Source: Minicystis rosea (GTDB lineage Bacteria; Myxococcota_A; Polyangia; Polyangiales; Polyangiaceae). From it: 64,000 bases of DNA. The translations under genes were made by a program, and so were the position numbers. Numbering within the stretch: position 1 is the stretch's first letter; each line of letters begins with the position of its first letter. The stretch covers positions 14,337,501 to 14,401,500 of the forward strand of contig CP016211.1 in the NCBI GenBank assembly GCA_001931535.1. The letters are read 5' to 3'. Below the pieces are notes generated by a model. The model was not told the origin of the DNA and searched no databases. It saw only the letters and a list, made by a program, of their open reading frames with translations. This document shows positions 1-8,399 of the stretch, in pieces.

Positions 1-200
1 GATGTCACCGGCCTCGACCGACGATATCGACGCTGGACGTGTATGCGATGTTGGGAATCTCGATCGAGCGCGTCGATCCGAAATCGACTCGATACCTCTG
101 CTCGAGGTTCTCTCCGTCGGTGAGCTGGCTTATGTTCCGGCGCCCGTGATACCGCCCGAGCACGGCGGCGCGCGCACGGACGAGGAGAGGACGGCCGCGG

Positions 201-2072
201 ATGAAAGACTTGTTCCACGTCAGATCGAGCACCTTGCCCGACACGACGCGAGTCGCCGGTTTCCGGGGAGTGGAAGGCATCTCCCGACCCTATGAGATGA
301 GCCTCTTCCTGCTCCTGGGATCCGAGGGGCAAGAGCTCGATCTCGGCGACGTGATCGGCGCCAAAGCGACGCTCGCGATCGATCGGGACGACGGCCGCGC
401 GCCCTTCGTCTTTCATGGCATCTTCGCGGCCTTCGAGCTGCTCCACGAGAGCGAGGGACAATCCCTCTTCCACGCCACGTTGGTGCCGCAGCTCTGGCAG
501 CTCGGCCAAACCCTTCACAGCCGCGTCTTCACCAACCTGAGCATCCCCGACATCCTCCGAGAGGTGCTCGAGGACAGCGGGCTCGGCAGCGATGATTTCA
601 TTCTCCGCCTCGCCGGCGACTACCGGCCGGAGGAGCATGTCTGTCAGTACCAGGAGAGCAACCTGGACTTCATCTCGCGCTGGATGGAGCGCGAAGGGAT
701 GTATTACTACTTCGAGCAGGGCGACGCGTCCGAGCGGCTCGTCATCGCCGACAACAAGTCGTTTCACGGCGCGCTCGAGGACGCGAAGGTCCGCTATTTC
801 GCGCTCGCCGGACACGATGCCAGCGCGAAGGAGGCGCTCCACACCTTCACGTGCAAGCACCGCGCGCTCCCCGCCGGCGTCCGGCTCAAGGACTACGACT
901 ATGCCCGACCGACGCTCGACGTCTCCGGCAGCGCCTCGGTGTCGAAGACGGGCCTCGGTGAGATCAACGCCCACGGCGGGCGCTTCTTCTCCCCGGAGGA
1001 CGGCCGGCGCCTCGCCACGATCCGCGCGGAGGAGCTCCTCGCTCGGCAGGTCGTCTATCGCGGCGCCGGCACCGCGCTCTACCTGCGCCCCGGCTATTGC
1101 TTCGCGCTCGAGGATCACCCCCGCGCGGCCTTCGACACCAAATACCTCGTCGTCCACGCCGAGCACCAAGGCAATCAAGGCATCGGCTCTCCCGAAATAC
1201 GCGCGCTCACGGGGATCGAAGGCGATCGGGCCTATTGGGTGGAGATCGCCGCCATCCCCGCTTCCGCGCAGTTTCGCGCCGAGCGCAAGACACCGTGGCC
1301 GCGTGTCCATGGCTTCGAGAACGCCGTCGTCTGCGGGCCGATCGAGAGCGAGTATGCCCAGATCGACGCCGCCGGCCGATACCACGTCAAGCTCCAGTTC
1401 GACGAGAGCGAGCTCAAGGATGGCAGGGCTTCCACCTGGGTACGCATGCTCCAGCCGCACGGCGGCACCGTGGAGGGTTGGCACTTCCCGCTGCGCAAAG
1501 GGACGGAGGTCCTCATCACCTTCCTCGGCGGCGATCCGGATCGGCCGGTGATCGCCGGCGTCGTCCCCAACCTGCACACGCCGAGCCCCGTCACCCAACA
1601 GAATCACACCACCAACATCATCCAGACCGGCGGGCACAACCGCTTCGAGCTGGAAGACAAGGCCGGTCACGAGCGCATCACGCTCAAGACGCCTTACGCC
1701 AACAGCATGCTTCGTTTGGGCGCGCCCAACGACAATCACAACTTCATCGTCAAGACGGACGGCAACGGCCTCCTCCACTACGGGACCAACCTCGATCTCA
1801 ACGTCGGTGGCTTCACGGCGAACCTGTTCATCGGCGGCACGGCCTCGGTCACCGTGGGGATGACGGCCGAGGTGTTCGTCGGCAGCAAGTTCTCGGTCAG
1901 CGTCGGGCCCGAGTTCGGGGTCAAAGCGCTGAAGGTCGAGAACTCGGACCTCGAGATCCTCAAGATCAACACCAAGACCGAAGAGTCCAAGGTGAAGTCG
2001 GAGGACCGCGGCACCGACATCAAGATCGCCGGGCTCAGCATCACGATCGCCGGCCTCAAGCTGTTCTGCTGA
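201..2072 (+). CDS. vgrG: Type VI secretion tip protein VgrG
   Basis: This protein forms the trimeric spike at the tip of the T6SS tube, which pierces the target envelope. The 623-residue length fits a plain VgrG. The N-terminal half is gp27-like (FRGVEGISRPYEMSL near residue 20, then the RWMEREGMYYYFEQ region near 155). The gp5/OB segment follows around 370-450 (VKLQFDESE, WVRMLQPHGG, LRKGTEVLITFLGGDPDRP). The C-terminus is a repetitive beta-helical needle (VGGFTANLFIGG..., VGPEFGVK) and carries no extra toxin domain. The ATG start has a GGAGAGGA ribosome-binding site about 10 nt upstream. It is the first gene of a five-gene same-strand operon that ends with a PAAR-like protein. The core T6SS sheath and baseplate genes are not in this window. 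The family call is firm; lack of a C-terminal effector is an inference from length and repeat content. Confidence 0.95.
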   Translation: MKDLFHVRSSTLPDTTRVAGFRGVEGISRPYEMSLFLLLGSEGQELDLGDVIGAKATLAIDRDDGRAPFVFHGIFAAFELLHESEGQSLFHATLVPQLWQLGQTLHSRVFTNLSIPDILREVLEDSGLGSDDFILRLAGDYRPEEHVCQYQESNLDFISRWMEREGMYYYFEQGDASERLVIADNKSFHGALEDAKVRYFALAGHDASAKEALHTFTCKHRALPAGVRLKDYDYARPTLDVSGSASVSKTGLGEINAHGGRFFSPEDGRRLATIRAEELLARQVVYRGAGTALYLRPGYCFALEDHPRAAFDTKYLVVHAEHQGNQGIGSPEIRALTGIEGDRAYWVEIAAIPASAQFRAERKTPWPRVHGFENAVVCGPIESEYAQIDAAGRYHVKLQFDESELKDGRASTWVRMLQPHGGTVEGWHFPLRKGTEVLITFLGGDPDRPVIAGVVPNLHTPSPVTQQNHTTNIIQTGGHNRFELEDKAGHERITLKTPYANSMLRLGAPNDNHNFIVKTDGNGLLHYGTNLDLNVGGFTANLFIGGTASVTVGMTAEVFVGSKFSVSVGPEFGVKALKVENSDLEILKINTKTEESKVKSEDRGTDIKIAGLSITIAGLKLFC

Positions 2073-2084
2073 GCGCGTGCCCCG

Positions 2085-4673
2085 ATGAAGATCATCAAAC
2101 CGCAGAAGCTCGGCATTCTTCAACGCACGTTCGAGTCGGCGGGACGCGTGCGCGTGTGTCTGACGGGGATCGTCGGCGCGCCCTTCGACGATCCCGCGAA
2201 GCTCCTCCACGAGGTCAACCTGTGGAAGACGCTCGCCGCGGAGCTCGGCAAGGACACGGCCCCTGATCTCGCCATGCCCAAGGCGCGCCCCGAGGTGCTG
2301 GTGATCGGGAGCGCTCATCCACCCGAGGGACCGCAGCCGTCGTGCTCGGTGCGCCTCCGCATGGGCCTCATCGACAAGACGTTGCGGGTGTTCGGCGATC
2401 GCACGTGGAGCGCGGACGGCGCCGCATCGGAGCCCGTGCCCTTCACGGCGATGCCGATCACGTGGGCCAACGCCTTCGGTGGATCGGGCTACACATCGAA
2501 CCCCGTGGGCAAAGGCTTTGCGCCCGTCGCCGGTGAGGACGGCGAGGTCTTCGCGCTGCCCAACGTCGAAGACCCGAAGCACCTCATCCAATCACGCGAT
2601 GACCGCCCCGAGGCCGCCGGCTTCGGGCCGTCCGATCCGAGCGCACCCGATCGCATCGCGAAGACGGGCACGTACGACGACGCCTGGCTTGCCGAGCAAT
2701 CCCCCGGTCTGCCGCACGATTTCGATTTTGCCTACTACAACGCGGCCCCTCTCGATCAGCAGCTCGACGCGCCCTTTGCCGGCGACGAGGCCTTCGCGCT
2801 CGAGAACATGCACCCGTCGATGCCCTTCCTCGAAGGGCGGTTGCCGGGCTTCATCGCGCGCTTCTTCGTCAGCCTGCGGGGCGGTGAGCTGCGCGAGGTG
2901 CCGATGCGGATCGAGACCGTGCAGCTCTTCCCCGGCGCGCGGCTCGCGCTCATCCTCTTTCGTGGGATCACGATCGTCGAGGAGGACGACGCGTCCGACG
3001 TGCTCCATCTCATCGCTGCGTGCGAGAAGATCGGCGCGCCCCGTCCCGTCGCGCACTATGAGGCCGTCCTCGCCGAGCGCCTCGACAAGAAGCGCGGCGC
3101 GCTGGCGTCGCTGCGCGACAGCGATCTCATGCCGCCCGGCCCGGCCGCCAAGGTGTACCTGGACGAGGTGGCCGATCCGGATCTGGCGTCGCCTTCCGCC
3201 GATCTCCAGCGCCGGAACCTGCGTGACAAGACGGAGCGCGAGCGGGAGGCGGCACGCGCGCGCCTGCGGGAAGCGGGGCTCGATCCCGACGAGCACCTGC
3301 CGCAGGATTCGCCGGCCGCCGAGCCCGATCCGCGCGGCCCGGCGCTCGACGAGATCGAAGAGATCGTGACGCGCGCGAACGCGGACGGCGCGAAGCAGAA
3401 GGCCGACGCCGACGCGCGCATCGCCGAAGCGGAGCGCAAGGCGCGCGCGGAGTGCGAGGCCGCAGGCCTCGACTACGATCAGAAGCTCGCCGAGCAGCAG
3501 AAGCAACAGGGCGGTCCACCGAAGCTCTCCGCTTCCTACGATGGAATGGAGATCACGCCCGAAGCGCGGGCGCAGCTTCTCGCGGCCGAAGAGCGGATGC
3601 GCGACGCATACCGCCGCCACGCCCATCTCCTCCCGGCCGCGCCCGTCGCCGAAGCCTCTCGCGCTGCAGAAGCTCGCCTCGAGCTGTCCACCGGCGTGCC
3701 GGCAGGCACGAGCTTCGCCGGCCGCGACTTCACCGGCGCGAGCCTCGCAGGGCTCGATCTGCGCGGCGCCGATCTGCGCTCGGCCTTCCTCGAAGGCGCG
3801 AGCCTCGCCGGCGCGAACCTCGCGGGCGCCGATCTCACGAACGCGGTGCTCGCGCGCGCCGATCTCGCCTCCGCCGATCTCACCGGCGCGAAGCTCGCCG
3901 GATGCAACATGGGAAAGGCCAAGCTCACCGGCGCGAAGATCGAGGGCGGCGTCGATCTCACGCGCGCCATCCTCGCGGGCGCCGATCTCACCGGCGCGAG
4001 CTTCCGCGGCGCGCGCCTCGATCGCGTCGATCTCGGAGAGGCCATCTTCCACGACACCGATCTCCGCGGCGTCTCGGGCGAGAACGTCACCTTCATGAAC
4101 GCCGATCTCCGCGGCGCGAAGCTCGCGGGCGCGTCCTTCCCGAAGTGCAACTTCATCGAGGTCGATCTGCGCGGCGTCGATCTCTCGGGCGCCGATCTGA
4201 CCGCGGCCACGTGGGTCCACGTCGATGCCGCGGGCGTGGTGCTCCGCGGCGCGCGTCTCTCCAAGCTGCGCGTGGTGTCGGAGTCGTCGCTCCCAGGCGC
4301 CGATTTCACCGACGCCGTGCTCGATGGAGCCAACCTGCGCGGGACGAAGCTCGCCCAAAGCCTCTTCGTCTGCGCCTCTCTCCGCGGCGCGGACCTGAGC
4401 GGCGGAGATCTCTCGGGTGCCCGCTTCGATCGCGCGATCGCGCCCGAAATCCGCCTCACCAAGGCCGATCTCACGCAGGCGAGCTTCGCCGGCGCCAACC
4501 TGATGCTCGCCCTGCTCGACCGCGCCACGGCGCGCGGCACGAGCTTCCTCGGGGCCAATCTCTTCCGCGCCGATCTCGGCAGGATGATCGTCGACGACGC
4601 CACGGACATGCAGGACGCGCACACGAAGCAGGCTCTCATCACCGCACCGCGAGGTTCTCATGGAGCGAGCTGA
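2085..4673 (+). CDS. DUF2169 domain protein with pentapeptide-repeat C-terminus (T6SS adaptor-like)
   Basis: This 862-residue protein follows vgrG by 12 nt. Residues about 1-350 look like DUF2169, a family regularly encoded beside vgrG and PAAR-like genes and thought to help load the spike (WANAFGGSGY and ENMHPSMPFLEGRLPGF are typical stretches). Residues about 350-530 are highly charged (runs of Glu, Arg, Ala, Lys), probably helical or coiled-coil. From about 535 to the end it is almost entirely pentapeptide repeats of the A(D/N)LxG type, for example LDLRGADLRSAFLEGASLAG, which should fold as a right-handed quadrilateral beta-helix. It has no signal peptide, so it is presumably cytoplasmic, as expected for a loading factor. 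Its stop lies 14 nt inside the next gene, suggesting translational coupling. The adaptor role is inferred from family context. Confidence 0.88.
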   Translation: MKIIKPQKLGILQRTFESAGRVRVCLTGIVGAPFDDPAKLLHEVNLWKTLAAELGKDTAPDLAMPKARPEVLVIGSAHPPEGPQPSCSVRLRMGLIDKTLRVFGDRTWSADGAASEPVPFTAMPITWANAFGGSGYTSNPVGKGFAPVAGEDGEVFALPNVEDPKHLIQSRDDRPEAAGFGPSDPSAPDRIAKTGTYDDAWLAEQSPGLPHDFDFAYYNAAPLDQQLDAPFAGDEAFALENMHPSMPFLEGRLPGFIARFFVSLRGGELREVPMRIETVQLFPGARLALILFRGITIVEEDDASDVLHLIAACEKIGAPRPVAHYEAVLAERLDKKRGALASLRDSDLMPPGPAAKVYLDEVADPDLASPSADLQRRNLRDKTEREREAARARLREAGLDPDEHLPQDSPAAEPDPRGPALDEIEEIVTRANADGAKQKADADARIAEAERKARAECEAAGLDYDQKLAEQQKQQGGPPKLSASYDGMEITPEARAQLLAAEERMRDAYRRHAHLLPAAPVAEASRAAEARLELSTGVPAGTSFAGRDFTGASLAGLDLRGADLRSAFLEGASLAGANLAGADLTNAVLARADLASADLTGAKLAGCNMGKAKLTGAKIEGGVDLTRAILAGADLTGASFRGARLDRVDLGEAIFHDTDLRGVSGENVTFMNADLRGAKLAGASFPKCNFIEVDLRGVDLSGADLTAATWVHVDAAGVVLRGARLSKLRVVSESSLPGADFTDAVLDGANLRGTKLAQSLFVCASLRGADLSGGDLSGARFDRAIAPEIRLTKADLTQASFAGANLMLALLDRATARGTSFLGANLFRADLGRMIVDDATDMQDAHTKQALITAPRGSHGAS

Positions 4674-5748
4674 GCTCATCGATCGCGTCCGCAGCGGGGA
4701 CATGATCTCCGGCGAGGACTTCACCGGCGCCGATCTCGCGGGCGCCGATCTCTCCGGCGCCATCCTCGAGAACGTTCGCTTCGCCGGCGCGGATCTCACG
4801 GGCGCCACGTTTCAGGAGTCGGTCCTCACGGACTGCGATCTCGCCGGCGCGAACCTCACGGGCGCGAACCTCGCGCGCGCGGTCTTCCATCGCTGCTCGC
4901 TCGCGGGCGCCGCGCTCCGCGACGCCGACCTGCTCAAGGCGAAGATCCTCGGAACGAGCCTGATGCGCGCGAACCTCATGGGCGCGAAGCTCGCGCTGGC
5001 CTTGCTCGAGCGCGTCGATCTCACGGCCGCGCGGCTCGATCGGGCGAACCTCGATCGCACGACGATCCTCGAGGCCACGCTGACCGATGCCTCGCTCTCC
5101 GGGGCCAACTTGAAGCAGACGACGCTCCTCGCGGCCGACCTCACCACGGTGTCGCTCCACGGCGCGCGCTTCGAGCTGGCGGTGCTCCTCGGATCGAAGC
5201 TCGCGGGCCGCGATCTCAGCGGGATGGATCTCTCCTGCACGCAGCTCACGGGCTGCGATCTAACGGGCTGCGATCTCTCCGATGCGACGCTCGCGCAATG
5301 CAACTTCACGGGCGCGAGCCTCGCGGGCGCGAACCTCGAAGGCGCGCGCGCCGAGCGGTCCATCTGGACGAACGCCAAGCTCGTGGAGGCGAAGCTCGCG
5401 CGGGCGCACCTCTTCCAGTCGCACTTCGGGGGCGCCGATCTCTCGCTTTCGGACTGCTCCGAGGCCAACCTCGAGCAGTGCATCTTCACCCACGCGACGT
5501 GCCACGGGACGCGCTTCGTCGACGCGCGGCTCACGTACGCCGACTTCTCGTACGCGGACGTCTCGCGGAGCGATTTGTCCGGCGCCACGCTGCGCGGCGC
5601 GCGCCTCCACCGCCCCAAGGACGAGGGCACGGTGTGGGGAGACCGCTCCGCGGCGCTCGGCGACGACGAAGATCTCGCGGCCGCGGAGCAATGGCAGCCG
5701 ACCCACGGCGAGAGCGCCGAGACCGAAGAACGAAAGGCGGAGACATGA
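4660..5748 (+). CDS. Pentapeptide-repeat protein in T6SS spike operon
   Basis: This 362-residue protein is built almost wholly of pentapeptide repeats from residue 20 to about 320 (GEDFTGADLAGADLSGAIL, CDLTGCDLSDATLAQCNF), so a long beta-helix rod is expected. The final 40 residues are acidic and non-repetitive. The repeats resemble those of the preceding DUF2169 protein, so the two may share an origin. The ATG overlaps the upstream stop by 14 nt, and the stop codon overlaps the next start (ATGA), so translation of all three is probably coupled. Pentapeptide proteins of this position occur in many vgrG-DUF2169-DUF3540-DUF4150 operons; their exact job is not settled. No signal peptide, catalytic motif or toxin domain is visible. 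Confidence 0.85.
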   Translation: MERAELIDRVRSGDMISGEDFTGADLAGADLSGAILENVRFAGADLTGATFQESVLTDCDLAGANLTGANLARAVFHRCSLAGAALRDADLLKAKILGTSLMRANLMGAKLALALLERVDLTAARLDRANLDRTTILEATLTDASLSGANLKQTTLLAADLTTVSLHGARFELAVLLGSKLAGRDLSGMDLSCTQLTGCDLTGCDLSDATLAQCNFTGASLAGANLEGARAERSIWTNAKLVEAKLARAHLFQSHFGGADLSLSDCSEANLEQCIFTHATCHGTRFVDARLTYADFSYADVSRSDLSGATLRGARLHRPKDEGTVWGDRSAALGDDEDLAAAEQWQPTHGESAETEERKAET

Positions 5749-6461
5749 ACAGCCCGGTGCGCAGGATCCACGACAAGCGGGTGACGAGCCCCGACTTCGG
5801 TCACGACGGCGCCGTAAGCGGCCCCAAATCCCAGGCTGATCACGTCGTCGAGGAGACGGGGCGCGTGCTCGCCGTTCGGTCGGACGGCGCGGCGCAGGTC
5901 CGCACCGCTTCGGGCACGTACGAAGTCGAGCGGGCGGTGAGCTGCCTCGTCGCGGCCGAGGTCGACGATCTCGTGCTCGTCGCCCGCTCGCCGCACGAAG
6001 GCGCGTTCGTGCTCGCGGTGCTGCGGCGCGAGACCAGCGCGGCGACCACGGTGGCGCTCGCGGGCGATCTCGACGTGCGCCTCGGCGGCGGCCGCTTCCG
6101 CGTCGCCGCGCAGGAGGGCGTGGATCTCCTCTCCGCGCGCGACGTCAACGTGGTCGCCTCCGGGCTCCGCGTGAACGCGGGGGAGGGGAGCCTCGTCCTC
6201 AAGACCCTCTCGTTCTTGGGTGAGGCGGTGAGCGCCGAGATCGATCGCATGAAGCTCCTCGGGGGCCGCTTCGACGCGGTGCTCGATCGCTTCTCGCAGC
6301 GGGTGCAGCGCTCGTATCGCACCGTCGCCGAGACGGATCACCTCCGCGCGCAGCGCATCGATCACACGGCCGAGAAGACCATGAGCCTGCACGCCGAGCA
6401 CGCGCTCGTCACCGCCGACGAGCTGGTCAAGGTCGACGGCGAGCAGATCCACCTGGGTTGA
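5745..6461 (+). CDS. DUF3540 domain protein, T6SS spike operon
   Basis: This 238-residue protein matches the DUF3540 pattern seen in vgrG/DUF2169 operons. An N-terminal part resembles a small beta-barrel (TGRVLAVRSDGAAQVRT, VSCLVAAEVDDLVLVA), followed by repeated beta strands (LAGDLDVRLGGGRFRVAAQE) and a C-terminal segment like the VgrG needle (AEKTMSLHAEHALVTADELV). It may therefore be a spike accessory that copies part of the VgrG needle fold. The start ATG overlaps the previous stop as ATGA. No catalytic residues are evident. Function is inferred from neighbours and family. Confidence 0.85.
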   Translation: MNSPVRRIHDKRVTSPDFGHDGAVSGPKSQADHVVEETGRVLAVRSDGAAQVRTASGTYEVERAVSCLVAAEVDDLVLVARSPHEGAFVLAVLRRETSAATTVALAGDLDVRLGGGRFRVAAQEGVDLLSARDVNVVASGLRVNAGEGSLVLKTLSFLGEAVSAEIDRMKLLGGRFDAVLDRFSQRVQRSYRTVAETDHLRAQRIDHTAEKTMSLHAEHALVTADELVKVDGEQIHLG

Positions 6462-6468
6462 GGAGACC

Positions 6469-6858
6469 ATGTTCGCGAACACGCAAATGGCAGGGCTCGA
6501 CTTCGCGTTCCCCGACGTGCTCCTCACGCCGATGCCGGCGCCGGTGCCGGTCCCTTATCCGAACAACGGACAGGGCTCGATGGGCGCGCCTCCTGTTTCC
6601 AACGTCCTCATCATGAGCATGCCGGCGCACAACATGGCGACGAAGGTGCCGCTCACCGACGGCGCCAACCCCGGCGTCGCGGGTGTCGTCTCGGGCACGG
6701 TGCGCGGCCCGACGCGACCGGTGACGGGCGTGTCCAGCATCCTGCTCAACGGTATGCCCGCCACGCGCATGACCGACACGAGCCGCCAGAATGGGATGAA
6801 CGCCACCGGCACCCGCATCACCCCGAGCCAAACGAAGGTGCAGCTCCTCGCCACCTGA
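6469..6858 (+). CDS. DUF4150 PAAR-like tip protein
   Basis: This 129-residue protein closes the operon. It matches the DUF4150/PAAR-like family that sharpens the VgrG spike. It shows a proline-rich start (VLLTPMPAPVPVPYPN), the NVLIMSMPAHNMAT stretch, and a central SSILLNGMPATRMTD motif that mirrors PAAR repeats. Many DUF4150 proteins carry a toxin domain behind this module; here the protein stops right after it, so it is a bare tip. A gap of 7 nt separates it from the DUF3540 gene, and TTGAGGAGACC sits in front of the ATG as ribosome-binding site. A strong hairpin lies 27 nt after the stop. Confidence 0.9.
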   Translation: MFANTQMAGLDFAFPDVLLTPMPAPVPVPYPNNGQGSMGAPPVSNVLIMSMPAHNMATKVPLTDGANPGVAGVVSGTVRGPTRPVTGVSSILLNGMPATRMTDTSRQNGMNATGTRITPSQTKVQLLAT

Positions 6859-6885
6859 CGCGCGCTCGATCGCGGACGGCGCAGC

Positions 6886-6919
6886 GCACGAGGCTCGCGG
6901 CGATGCGCGAGCCTCGTGC
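6886..6919. terminator. Bidirectional hairpin between T6SS operon and binding-protein gene
   Basis: A perfect 14-bp inverted repeat (GCACGAGGCTCGCG / CGCGAGCCTCGTGC) with a 6-nt loop lies between two convergent genes. There is no clear T-run on either side. It is a likely shared transcription end for the spike operon and the minus-strand lipoprotein gene. Confidence 0.65.
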
Positions 6920-6951
6920 AACACGCCGCGACGTCGCGGCTCGCTCGGCTC

Positions 6952-8118
6952 TTACGGCTTCTTCGCTGCGATCGTCGAGTGATACGTGAGCTTCCGATCC
7001 TTGATCTGCACGATCACGATCGCCTTGTCCGCGTTCCGCTCCGCGTTGATCGTCGTCGCGCCCGTCGCGCCTTGGAAGCCTTTCGTCTCCGCGATCGCGT
7101 CACGGATCGCCTGCGGCGTGTCTCCCTTCGCGCGCCCGATCGCGTCCGCGAGGACGAGCGTGGCGTCGTAGCCCAGCGCGGCCAGGCTCGAGGGCGCGTG
7201 CTTGTACCGCTCGCGGTACGCGTTCACGAACGCCTGCGAGCTCGACGACGGCACGTCGGGCGCGAAGTGGTTGGTGAAGTAGGCGCCGTTCAGCTCGACG
7301 CCGGCGTCCTTCAGCAGCGCCTCGGCATCCCAGCCGTCGCCGCCGAGGAAGATGTCGCCTCTCACGCCCGCGGCCGCGGCCTGCCGCGCGATCGGGATCA
7401 TCGAGTTGTAGTAGAGGGGCGCGTAGATGATGTCCGGCGACGCCGCGGCGAGCTCGCTGATGTACGTGGTGAAGTTGGTCTCGCCCTTGAGAAACTGCTT
7501 CTCCGCCACGATCTCGAGGCCAATCCTCCGGGCCTCGTCGCGGAGCTCGGCGGCGAGCCCGGATGAGTAGAGATCGTCGGCCGCGAAGAGGATCGCCACC
7601 CGCTTCTTCTTCAGCGTATCGGCCACGAAATGCGCGGCGGCGCGGCCCTGCGCGTCGTCGGTGAAGCACACGCGGAAGACGAAGGGCCCGATCCTGGTCA
7701 CGTCGGGGTTGGTCGCGAAGGGCGTGATCATCGGCACGCGCCGCCGGTTCGCGACGATGCCGCCCACCTTGGAGCGCGACGACGCAATCTCGCCGAGCAC
7801 AGCCACGACTTTGTCGCGATCGATGAGCTGGAGCACCTTGTTGGAGGCCTCCTGCGGGCTCGATTTGTCGTCCTCGTACAGGATCTTGAGGGGCTTGCCC
7901 TTCACGCCGCCGGTCCCGTTCACCTGCGCGACGGCGAGCTCCATGCCCTCCTTGGTGTCGATGCCGTACTGCGTCTCCGGCCCGGACAGGCTCAAGTAAG
8001 CGCCCACGCGCCACTCCTTCGCAGCCTCTCGCGACCTCCCGCAACCGAGCCCGATCGCACCGAGCCCCACGAGCCCCAACACCCCGAGCATCCGCCGCCG
8101 TCGTTCGATCATCTCCAT
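6952..8118 (-). CDS. ABC transporter substrate-binding lipoprotein, branched-chain amino acid type
   Basis: This 388-residue type I periplasmic binding protein is of the Leu/Ile/Val-binding family (Peripla_BP_6). It begins with a twin-arginine-like ERRRR stretch, a hydrophobic core (LGVLGLVGLGAIGLG) and a Cys, so export and lipid anchoring are likely. Diagnostic stretches include YLSLSGPETQYGIDTKEG, VIPMI-type ligand segments (RRVPMITPFATNPDVT) and YNSMIPIARQAAAAG. The in-frame region continues about 180 nt upstream, but the ATG chosen, or the one two codons later, has GAGGGA in front and begins the signal peptide. No permease or ATPase genes are adjacent, so its ligand and partner transporter are unknown. 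Confidence 0.85.
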   Translation of the reverse strand: MEMIERRRRMLGVLGLVGLGAIGLGCGRSREAAKEWRVGAYLSLSGPETQYGIDTKEGMELAVAQVNGTGGVKGKPLKILYEDDKSSPQEASNKVLQLIDRDKVVAVLGEIASSRSKVGGIVANRRRVPMITPFATNPDVTRIGPFVFRVCFTDDAQGRAAAHFVADTLKKKRVAILFAADDLYSSGLAAELRDEARRIGLEIVAEKQFLKGETNFTTYISELAAASPDIIYAPLYYNSMIPIARQAAAAGVRGDIFLGGDGWDAEALLKDAGVELNGAYFTNHFAPDVPSSSSQAFVNAYRERYKHAPSSLAALGYDATLVLADAIGRAKGDTPQAIRDAIAETKGFQGATGATTINAERNADKAIVIVQIKDRKLTYHSTIAAKKP

Positions 8119-8264
8119 TCCCTCGCCGCCCGCACCCCCGCGGCAGGCGGGCGCAGCTTGGCACCGACGCGCGTTCAGCGCTCGTGCCTGGAAAGCACGG
8201 CGAACGTGGTTCGAGCCTTCCAAGGTGATGAAGGCCGCGTGTTTCGATTCCGAGAGGGAGAAGG

Positions 8265-8362
8265 AACGCAAAGGCGCAAGGGAGACGCAAAGACGCAAAA
8301 AGGTAGGGGAGAATGAGCCTCTTCGCCTTTTTTGCGCCTTTGCGTCTTTGCGACTTTGCGTT
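8265..8362. repeat. Imperfect inverted repeat of (T/C)TTTGCGTC units
   Basis: The left arm is built of ACGCAAAGRCGCAA-type units and the right arm of their complement, TTGCGCCTTTGCGTCTTTGCG. Together they form an imperfect stem of nearly 40 bp around a 23-nt centre. It lies between two minus-strand genes. Related ACGCAA-type stretches appear near 58092-58115 and 61614-61640, so it looks like a dispersed intergenic repeat family. It may also end or stabilise transcripts. Confidence 0.6.
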
Positions 8363-8399
8363 GAATCCGGTCTGACGCGAGCGAGCTCGACCGGCTAGC

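Noticed and set aside
5..280. Minus-strand frame at the left window edge (SSVDIVGRGR end)
   Set aside because: Its start would lie inside vgrG, and no domain is visible; it could only be real if it began elsewhere, which the sequence does not allow.
2592..4808. Very long reading frames opposite the pentapeptide gene (over 700 codons)
   Set aside because: They mirror the repeat gene on the other strand and are rich in Arg, Ala and Glu, the expected by-product of high-GC third positions. No start or motif supports them.
8195..8245. tRNA-like T-arm (GGTTCGAGCC)
   Set aside because: No matching stem of 5 bp, acceptor stem or anticodon arm can be drawn around it.
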